Positions 58,173 to 64,000 of a stretch of DNA of 64,000 nucleotides are shown one piece after another. A program made the translations under genes and the position numbers. The notes beneath the pieces are model-generated. The model was not told the DNA's origin and did no database searches. It saw only the letters and a list, made by a program, of their open reading frames with translations. Within the stretch, counting starts at the first letter, position 1. Each line of letters starts with the position of its first letter. This DNA is from Mucilaginibacter sp. dw_454. Its GTDB lineage: Bacteria; Bacteroidota; Bacteroidia; Sphingobacteriales; Sphingobacteriaceae. The stretch covers positions 53,933 to 117,932 of the forward strand of contig NZ_JAAVVB010000009.1 in NCBI RefSeq assembly GCF_018449775.1, in the 5' to 3' direction.

Positions 58173-58988
58173 CTACCAACTTCCGCCCGAGCCGCCGCCG
58201 CCGAAGCTGCCACCGCCAAATCCGCCGAAGCCTCCGCCTCCGCCACCACCACCGAAACCGCCACTGCCGCCGGAGAAACCTCCCCAACCGCCGCCGCCAC
58301 TACTGCGGCCCAGTGCAGAGCCTGCCAGGAACCACCAGAACGGACTAGCAGATCCACGGCTGCCAATAACACGGCCACCGCCTCCGCCGCCACCACGATT
58401 GCGGAATACCACGATCAATATCACAATAACAATGATGATGATAAAACCGGCAGGACCACCGCTGTTATCGTCGCCGCGTTTGCGTTTGTTAGTATTTGGG
58501 TCAGCTTTATATTCGCCTTTGGTGTATTTAATAATATCAGTTACACCGGCGTCTAAGCCTTCATAAAACTCACCGGCTTTGAAGCGCGGGTTCATATCAT
58601 TCACGCGGATCTGTTGAGTAATTACGTCGGGCAGTGCACCTTCCATGCCATACCCGGTTTGGATAGACATCTTATGATCGTCTACGGCTACCAGGATAAC
58701 AATACCATTGTTCTTGCCCTTTTGTCCAATCCCCCAGGCACGTCCCAGTTTCTGTGCATAATCATTGACATCATAATCGCCAATGGAATGAATCATTACT
58801 ATAGCAATCTGCGATGAAGTCGAATCGTTAAAAGCAACAAGCTTTGCTTCCAGCTTTTGCTTATCATCTGCAGATAAAGTATTGGTATAATCGGTTACCA
58901 GCGTAGTAGACTTAGGTGGCAACTGTTGTGCGAAAGCGCCCAGGACACATATCGCTAACCCAACAAATAATAATATTTTCTTAAACAT
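58173..58988 (-). CDS. TPM-domain protein with glycine-rich tail (YgcG-like)
   Basis: A 271-residue membrane protein: signal peptide (ILLFVGLAICVLGAFAQ), TPM domain (about 30-155, TLVTDYTNTLSADDKQKLEA; QIAIVMIHSIGDYDVNDYAQ; LGRAWGIGQKGKNNGIVILV; MSIQTGYGMEGALPDVITQQ), one transmembrane helix (GFIIIIVIVILIVVF, about 183-197) and a long tail of Gly and Ser ending GGGSGGSW. The tail is known in this family (YgcG and related) and may be disordered. TPM domains bind metal and act with LemA. The gene order lemA-TPM-TPM is classical. The function is not known with certainty. Confidence 0.92.
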   Translation of the reverse strand: MFKKILLFVGLAICVLGAFAQQLPPKSTTLVTDYTNTLSADDKQKLEAKLVAFNDSTSSQIAIVMIHSIGDYDVNDYAQKLGRAWGIGQKGKNNGIVILVAVDDHKMSIQTGYGMEGALPDVITQQIRVNDMNPRFKAGEFYEGLDAGVTDIIKYTKGEYKADPNTNKRKRGDDNSGGPAGFIIIIVIVILIVVFRNRGGGGGGGRVIGSRGSASPFWWFLAGSALGRSSGGGGWGGFSGGSGGFGGGGGGGGFGGFGGGSFGGGGSGGSW

Positions 58989-58999
58989 TTTCTTAAGTT

Positions 59000-59437
59000 C
59001 TAATCGCCATCCATAAAGGCAACATCGTCACTCAATTCGTTGGCGTCGTTGTTCAAATCGTATGGAAAAAATTTACCAAGCTGGTCGCCGGCTATTTTAA
59101 GCCCGGTTACTATGCCTTCTACTATATCGCCGGTTTTAAAATGTTCCAGCATGTCTTCTTTGGTGCTGTCCCAAAAATGGGTATCAACCACCTGGTTTAT
59201 ACCGGCATCACCAATAATGGCAAACTTACGATCTACCACGGCAACGTAAATTAGTACGCCGTTGCGCAGCTTGGTTTTTTGCATATCAAGCTGAAAAAAA
59301 TATTTGGCGGCACGTTCAAGCACTTCTTCGCTGCAGGTTTTTTCAATACAAACCCGCAACTCGCCCGAGGTGTGTTTTTCGGCATCGGCGATTGCCTCGC
59401 GGATACGTTGTTGTTCTTCGTCGGTAAATAGAGCCAT
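59000..59437 (-). CDS. TPM-domain protein without signal
   Basis: A 145-residue cytosolic protein, the stand-alone TPM domain of the group. The start ALFTDEEQQRIREAIADAEK is followed by HTSGELRVCIEKTCSEEVLE, KLRNGVLIYVAVVDRKFAII and GDAGINQVVDTHFWDSTKED, typical of the subfamily sometimes described as DUF5130-like or TPM_phosphatase. It lies between lemA and the YgcG-like gene, 11 bp from the latter. A membrane-associated complex with LemA is assumed from gene order only. Confidence 0.88.
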   Translation of the reverse strand: MALFTDEEQQRIREAIADAEKHTSGELRVCIEKTCSEEVLERAAKYFFQLDMQKTKLRNGVLIYVAVVDRKFAIIGDAGINQVVDTHFWDSTKEDMLEHFKTGDIVEGIVTGLKIAGDQLGKFFPYDLNNDANELSDDVAFMDGD

Positions 59438-59448
59438 GAGGCAGTTAA

Positions 59449-59530
59449 TTAGAGGTTAGTTGTCATTATTTGATAAGATGATCGGAGATCAGAAAACTCA
59501 TCTCTGATCCCCAACCTCTAATCTCTAAAT
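59449..59530. repeat. GAGGTTAG-word inverted element
   Basis: TTAGAGGTTAGTTG at 59449-59462 is answered by CCAACCTCTAATCTCTAA near 59510-59528, with an inner hairpin GATCGGAGAT/ATCTCTGATC. It fills the lemA-TPM gap up to the lemA stop. Confidence 0.65.
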
Positions 59531-60108
59531 TAGAATTTTACTTTTGGCGCTTTATCAGATCCTGCTTCTGCCTGGAAGTAACCCTTTTCTGTAAAACTGA
59601 ACATTTTGGCAGTGATATTAGCCGGGAACGAGCGAATCTTGGTATTAAACTCCTGCACCGCTTGGTTAAAGTCGTCACGAGCCACGGTGATGCGGTTTTC
59701 GGTACCTTCTAACTGCGCTTGCAGCCCCAAAAAGTTTTCGTTGGTTTTCAGGTTAGGATAGTTTTCACTAACAACCATTAATCTACCTAAGGCTGAGCTT
59801 AACTGACCCTGTGCAGCCTGGTAGGCTTTGATAGATTCGGGCGTTAATTTTGAAGGATCAACCTGTATAGAAGTAGCTTTAGCACGTGCGTTGATCACGT
59901 CGGTCAAAGTACTTTTTTCAAAATTTGCGGCACCTTTAACGGCTTCAACGAGGTTAGGGATCAAATCTGACCGGCGTTGATATTGCGTTTGCACAGTACC
60001 CCATTTAGCCTTAACATTTTCGTCCATTTGCACCATGCTGTTATAGCTGCATGAGCTTAATGACATTGCTGCCACGATAACCAATATTGCTGAGAATAGC
60101 TTTTTCAT
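59530..60108 (-). CDS. lemA: LemA family protein
   Basis: A 192-residue protein of the LemA family with lipobox-like start SAILVIVAAMSLSSCSYNSM (Cys20 or so), so probably an inner-membrane-attached lipoprotein. The core begins NVKAKWGTVQTQYQRRSDLI and PNLVEAVKGAANFEKSTLTD, and later holds VSENYPNLKTNENFLGLQAQ, LEGTENRITVARDDFNQAVQ and FNTKIRSFPANITAKMFSFT, all signatures of the family. In Bacteroidota and others lemA lies beside TPM genes, as here. Its role is not settled. Confidence 0.95.
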   Translation of the reverse strand: MKKLFSAILVIVAAMSLSSCSYNSMVQMDENVKAKWGTVQTQYQRRSDLIPNLVEAVKGAANFEKSTLTDVINARAKATSIQVDPSKLTPESIKAYQAAQGQLSSALGRLMVVSENYPNLKTNENFLGLQAQLEGTENRITVARDDFNQAVQEFNTKIRSFPANITAKMFSFTEKGYFQAEAGSDKAPKVKF

Positions 60109-60276
60109 TGTTCTTAGTATTTAGTTTTTTGAGTTTAGATGGCAAAACCTGTACCGATGTTACAAAATATATTTTCGACTGTCAGAATGGCGTTTGCTTT
60201 GGTAAATATAAATTAAATCAATTCAATTACATTTTATAATTTGCGTTATCATTTGCAATTAACTGTTCACCATTAC

Positions 60277-62562
60277 ATGAAGAAAACACTTACTGTCCTT
60301 TTAATATGCTCGGGCCTTGCTGCCAGCGCACAAAAATCAGAGAATTTAATACAATATGTTAAGCCTATTGTGGGCACCCAGCGCATGGGCCACACTTTCC
60401 CCGGTGCTACTGTGCCGTTTGGTATGGTGCAATTAAGCCCCGAGACAGATACCGTAGGCTATGAGCTTGACGGGCATTATAACCCCAAAGTTTACGAGTA
60501 CTGCGCTGGTTATCAGTATGAAGATAAAACCATTGTTGGCTTTAGCCATACCCATTTTAGCGGCACCGGCCACTCAGATCTGGGCGACTTTTTGATTATG
60601 CCAACTGTCGGTCCATTGAAATTGAATCCAGGTACGGCCGACAAACCACATAGTGGTTACCGCTCGCCATTCTCGCACGCTAACGAGGTAAGTGAGGCTA
60701 ACTATTACAAAGTTAAGCTGGATGAGCACAATATCCTGGCCGAACTGACCACCACTACCCGCGTTGGTTTTCACCAGTATACCTTCCCAAAATCAGATAA
60801 TGCTCATATTATATTGGATTTGATGTCGGGCATTTATAACTACCCGGACAAAAACGTGTGGACCTACATGCGTGTTATTGACGATACGCACGTGGTTGGC
60901 TATCGCTTAACTAACGGCTGGGCACGCAGCAGGGCTTTATACTTTGCGATGGAGTTTTCGAAACCCTTCATCGCCCATGGCTACAAAAACTATTCAAAAC
61001 GCGAGGTGTACGGCGGTTTCTGGGGCAAGTTTGCAACGGTGAAGAACTTCCCGGAAATAGCGGGCAAAAACCTGCGTGCTTACTTTGATTTCAAAACGGA
61101 TGAAGGCGAGAAGATCAAGATCAAATTCGCGATCTCGCCGGTAAGCATGGAGGGCGCACAAGCCAACCTGACTGCCGAAGCTAAAACCTGGGATTTTGAC
61201 AAGATCAAACAAGAGGGCCAGGACCAATGGGAGAAAGAGCTGCATAAGATCACCATCCAGGGCAACAGAGAGATCAAAGAGAACTTCTATACCTCGATGT
61301 ATCATACTATGATCAACCCTACCGTTTATATGGATGTTGACGGCAAATACAAGGGCCTTGATCAGGAAATTCATACAACTGACGGTTTTACCAACTATAC
61401 CACCTTCAGTTTGTGGGATACGCATCGTGCCCTGCATCCGCTGTTTAACATCATTGAACCTAAGCGCAATGCCGACATGGTAAAATCTATGCTGGCTCAC
61501 TTTGACCAAAGCCCGGAGCACATGCTGCCGGTTTGGAGCAACTCGGCTAATGAAAACTGGTGTATGAGCGGTTACCATAGCGTATCTGTAATTGCAGATG
61601 CCGTTGTTAAAGGCAATGCCCCGTTTGATGCCAATAAAGCTTTAGAAGCTTGCGTTACCACTGCCAGGCATCGTAACTATTTAGGCATTGGCGATTATAT
61701 GGATCTGGGTTACATCCCTGATGAAAAGGATGGCAACTCGGTATCATCAACCTTAGAGTATGCTTATGACGATTGGTGCATAGCCCAAATGGCAAAGAAA
61801 CTGGGCAATGATGCCATATACAAAGAGTTTAGTAAACGTGCCGAAAACTATAAGAACGTATACGACCCTAAATCGGGCTTTATGCATCCACGTAATGCTG
61901 ATGGCAACTTCCGTAAGAACTTCGATCCGTTTACTACCATAAACCAGGGCTTTATTGAGGGTAATGCCTGGAATTATACCTTGTACGTTCCGCATGATCC
62001 TGCTTCATTGATCAAGCTGATGGGTGGCAACAAGCGTTTTATCATTTATGTAGACAGCCTGTTTAGCTATAACCTGCCTGACAAGTACTTCGCCGAGACC
62101 GAAGACATCACTAAAGACGGCATCATTGGTAACTATGTGCATGGTAACGAGCCATCGCACCACGTAGCTTACCTTTACGACTGGACCGACAAGCCCTGGA
62201 AGACACAGGAGAAGATTCGCATGATACTGCCTAAGATGTACAAACCTACGCCTGACGGTTTAGGTGGCAATGACGATACCGGCCAGATGAGCGCCTGGTA
62301 TATCTTCAGTTCATTGGGCTTCTACCCGGTAGCGCCTGCGTCCGACCAATACGCTATAGGCAGCCCGGCTGTTGACGGTGCCGTGGTTGAAGTTGGTGGT
62401 GGCAAGACCTTCAACATCCACGTTAATAACCAGAGCGATAAGAACGTGTATATCCAAAAGATCGTGCTGAACGGCAAGCCTTTGAACAAACTGTTTTTGA
62501 GCCATGCTGATATTATGGACGGTGGCGATATCACCTTCTTTATGGGTGCTAAGCATAAATAA
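60277..62562 (+). CDS. Exported GH92 alpha-mannosidase (second copy)
   Basis: A 761-residue exported GH92 enzyme, paralogue of the one at 16233-18533. Signal peptide MKKTLTVLLICSGLAASAQ, then LIQYVKPIVGTQRMGHTFPG and VPFGMVQLSPETDTVGYELD in the N-terminal domain, and HGNEPSHHVAYLYDWTDKPW plus GNDDTGQMSAWYIFSSLGFY in the catalytic domain. The first copy has a Cys at the DCGQMSSWY position where this one has Thr (DTGQ), the usual marker by which GH92 subgroups differ; specificity may therefore differ. Start at the ATG at 60277; an upstream TTG at 60241 lies in an AT-rich leader. A terminator follows. Confidence 0.93.
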   Translation: MKKTLTVLLICSGLAASAQKSENLIQYVKPIVGTQRMGHTFPGATVPFGMVQLSPETDTVGYELDGHYNPKVYEYCAGYQYEDKTIVGFSHTHFSGTGHSDLGDFLIMPTVGPLKLNPGTADKPHSGYRSPFSHANEVSEANYYKVKLDEHNILAELTTTTRVGFHQYTFPKSDNAHIILDLMSGIYNYPDKNVWTYMRVIDDTHVVGYRLTNGWARSRALYFAMEFSKPFIAHGYKNYSKREVYGGFWGKFATVKNFPEIAGKNLRAYFDFKTDEGEKIKIKFAISPVSMEGAQANLTAEAKTWDFDKIKQEGQDQWEKELHKITIQGNREIKENFYTSMYHTMINPTVYMDVDGKYKGLDQEIHTTDGFTNYTTFSLWDTHRALHPLFNIIEPKRNADMVKSMLAHFDQSPEHMLPVWSNSANENWCMSGYHSVSVIADAVVKGNAPFDANKALEACVTTARHRNYLGIGDYMDLGYIPDEKDGNSVSSTLEYAYDDWCIAQMAKKLGNDAIYKEFSKRAENYKNVYDPKSGFMHPRNADGNFRKNFDPFTTINQGFIEGNAWNYTLYVPHDPASLIKLMGGNKRFIIYVDSLFSYNLPDKYFAETEDITKDGIIGNYVHGNEPSHHVAYLYDWTDKPWKTQEKIRMILPKMYKPTPDGLGGNDDTGQMSAWYIFSSLGFYPVAPASDQYAIGSPAVDGAVVEVGGGKTFNIHVNNQSDKNVYIQKIVLNGKPLNKLFLSHADIMDGGDITFFMGAKHK

Positions 62563-62583
62563 TAGCCATACCCTATACAACCG

Positions 62584-62614
62584 GCAGCCCGCTCAAAAGA
62601 GCGGGCTGTTTTGT
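62584..62614 (+). terminator. Terminator of the second GH92 gene
   Basis: GCAGCCCGCTC and GAGCGGGCTGT pair around AAAA, followed by TTTTGTTT. Confidence 0.9.
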
Positions 62615-62748
62615 TTCACGTGCGTGTACAACAGCTGAAACAAGTGAAACAGTATTTTTATATAATTTACTGATATTGAGATATTTATAAAAACAGAGTG
62701 AAACAAAATGAAACAGTAAAAAGTACTTAAAAGTCATTTTTTGTTTCA
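62612..62748. promoter_or_regulatory. Cluster of six TGAAACA/TGTTTCA heptamers
   Basis: TGTTTCA at 62612 and 62742, TGAAACA at 62636, 62645, 62699 and 62709. The direct copies come in two pairs with 9- and 10-bp periods, and the outer two are inverted. The cluster lies in the 350-bp gap between the GH92 and TlpA-like genes, about 165 bp before the latter's start. It could be an operator set or a repeat remnant. The rest of the gap (62749-62912) is AT-rich without other clear signals. Confidence 0.55.
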
Positions 62749-62912
62749 TTGGTGATTATTGCTGTTAGCAGATTACGCTTCCTTTCTGTACAGTTATTAG
62801 CGGTATAAAGCATCTATTTCAAAATAAAGCGATACTTTAATCGTTATTTTATCGCATTCAAAAGCATTAATATTTTTTTGAGTGCGCTATAACCTATTCA
62901 AAATCTAATCAC

Positions 62913-63836
62913 ATGAAAAAATCGCTTGTCCTGGCTATTTGCTTATTGCAAACTATCGCGCTGTTTGCGCAGCAAAAGTTTACTATTCATGGTAAAGCAG
63001 ACCTGATCAGCGCCAGCAAAAGCATTCATCTGGGAAACTACACTATACCCATACAGAGTGACGGGACATTCTCTTTTACCGGCGACGTGCCCGAACAAAA
63101 CTTCACTTTCATTCGCACAGATAAATCAGGAATGAGTTTTGTTTGGTTAGAGCCGGGCAACTATACAGCCGTTTTGAAAGAGCGCCAAAACCCTCATTAC
63201 AATCAAATAATAATAGACTTTGATTTTACCGAAGCGCCTAAAACTTCCTTAATATTTAGTCATTTTGTTACAAAATTAAATGACATTCTGATTCAAAGTT
63301 CTAATACTGCAACTAGCCAGAAGCAAGCCGCAATTCCCTATATGGACAGTCTTGTTAAGAATAACAGCACACTTAAATGTTTACCAAACATGATAGATCT
63401 TGCAAACGGTTATGTAGACGCTGCCAGCACAAAAAGATACATAGCCATGCTCTCACCCGAAATGAGAAATGACCCGAATATCGTGAGCGTCGAGAATGAT
63501 ATTAACAGGGATGAGAAATTAAAACAAGGCATTTTCGACGACTTTAGTATGCCTACTATCGATGGCAAAGCGTTTAAGTTATCATCGCTCAAAAACAAAA
63601 AAGTGGTGCTGATTGATTTTTGGTCGAGCTCCTGTGCGCCCTGCAGGGCAGCGCATCCAAAGTATGTAGCGCTTTATAAAAAGTATGCAGCTAAAGGCTT
63701 AGAAATTGTCAGCATTTCTTTGGATGATCACGCCGATGCCTGGAAAAACGCGATAAATCAGGACAAGATTGGCGCTTGGGTAAATGTGTCCGATTTAAGG
63801 GCTGGCAATCTGAATTGGCAAAGCATTATTATTTAA
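62913..63836 (+). CDS. TlpA-like thioredoxin-fold protein with DUF4369-type domain, frameshifted
   Basis: Exported protein: signal peptide (LVLAICLLQTIALFAQQ), DUF4369-like beta-rich domain (about 20-100, FTIHGKADLISASKSIHLGN; GTFSFTGDVPEQNFTFIRTD), a helical linker, then a thioredoxin-like domain (from about 205): FDDFSMPTIDGKAFKLSSLK, VVLIDFWSSSCAPCRAAHPK (CxxC redox motif SCAPC) and LEIVSISLDDHADAW. The frame runs into a TAA at 63834, where the expected last beta-strands of the fold are missing. The next frame continues the domain (TYIPFHLTLTGDRKIVTSYF) to 63943, so the reading frame is disrupted by one base. Probable function: periplasmic thiol redox. Confidence 0.83.
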   Translation: MKKSLVLAICLLQTIALFAQQKFTIHGKADLISASKSIHLGNYTIPIQSDGTFSFTGDVPEQNFTFIRTDKSGMSFVWLEPGNYTAVLKERQNPHYNQIIIDFDFTEAPKTSLIFSHFVTKLNDILIQSSNTATSQKQAAIPYMDSLVKNNSTLKCLPNMIDLANGYVDAASTKRYIAMLSPEMRNDPNIVSVENDINRDEKLKQGIFDDFSMPTIDGKAFKLSSLKNKKVVLIDFWSSSCAPCRAAHPKYVALYKKYAAKGLEIVSISLDDHADAWKNAINQDKIGAWVNVSDLRAGNLNWQSIII

Positions 63837-63943
63837 CTTACATACCGTTTCACCTAACGCTTACCGGCGACCGTAAAATAGTTACTTCTTATTTCGGATC
63901 GGGTGTTCCGACTGATAAGGAGATCGAGGCAAAGCTTAATTAA
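63832..63943 (+). pseudogene. Displaced 3' end of the TlpA-like gene
   Basis: The frame starting 63839 encodes YIPFHLTLTGDRKIVTSYFG and then SGVPTDKEIEAKLN before a TAA at 63941-63943. This has the look of the final strands of a thioredoxin domain (a cis-Pro-like IPF, then GDRKIV as the beta-turn region). One extra T in the TTT at about 63832-63834 would join it in frame with the upstream part. A true mutation or a sequence error is possible. Confidence 0.6.
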
Positions 63944-64000
63944 TTGATGGGTATGTTGGACTTTTCGTTACTCGCGCACATGTAACAGACGCTAGCAACC

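Noticed and set aside
58151..58396. Alanine/valine-rich open frame over the glycine-rich tail of the TPM protein
   Set aside because: A by-product of GC-rich repeated Gly codons read in another frame.
60994..61578. A 194-codon open frame on the minus strand inside the second GH92 gene
   Set aside because: Antisense shadow of a conserved catalytic region; no family motif.

Overview
The window looks like chromosomal DNA from a Bacteroidota bacterium, most likely family Sphingobacteriaceae (a Mucilaginibacter/Pedobacter-type organism). The reasons are the gliding-motility lipoprotein gldD, TonB receptor with an N-terminal carboxypeptidase-regulatory-like domain, DUF4476 and DUF4369-type proteins, GH92 and GH106 glycosidases, TAnnTTTG-like promoter elements, very short intergenic spaces filled with repeats, and moderate G+C. 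The genus is inference. No phage, plasmid, IS element, CRISPR array or rRNA operon was seen.

Layout. 1-9.3 kb: polysaccharide deacetylase-like gene, pdxJ, an Lrp/AsnC regulator divergent from gcvP, a sorbosone-dehydrogenase-like propeller protein, an SDR and small genes. 9.5-24 kb: accessory carbohydrate and envelope region with a GH106 rhamnosidase-like enzyme, a sulfotransferase overlapping an APS kinase, an acyltransferase-3 protein, a subclass B3 metallo-beta-lactamase with a Gln in the zinc site, a GH92 mannosidase, an AraC regulator, SDR, S41 peptidase and metallophosphoesterase. 24.2-27.1 kb: a compact minus-strand cassette ACP - VOC protein - MBOAT - SGNH-like protein, which is my best candidate for an undescribed envelope O-acylation system. 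27.2-30 kb: a 49-residue gene, an exported peroxiredoxin, an alpha/beta hydrolase and an initiator-type tRNA-Met.

30-46 kb is mostly core: era, der, S41 protease, murQ, a Bax-inhibitor-1 family protein, a murein L,D-transpeptidase-like protein, aroE-gldD, an MBL-fold hydrolase, a LolC/E-like permease, rbfA, an M23 peptidase, an M28 peptidase, exodeoxyribonuclease III and cyclophilin. 46-64 kb: a Cys/His-rich small protein and TonB receptor, DUF1624 protein, zinc metallopeptidase, DUF4476 protein, N-acetylmuramoyl-L-alanine amidase, glnS, an AraC regulator divergent from an FMN alpha-hydroxy-acid oxidase, NUDIX, the lemA-TPM-TPM group, a second GH92 and a TlpA-like protein that appears frameshifted near its 3' end.

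Cross-cutting features. The intergenic spaces carry at least eight different repeat families. Several share one architecture: a short word repeated with variation on one side and its complement repeated on the other. Several of these elements exactly fill the space between a stop codon and the next start. A 14-bp perfect palindrome between the tRNA-fMet and era genes appears to hold two back-to-back promoters. A cluster of six TGAAACA/TGTTTCA heptamers lies upstream of the TlpA-like gene. Many start codons were placed downstream of the longest possible frame where the longer version would translate repeats or begin with TTG/GTG.
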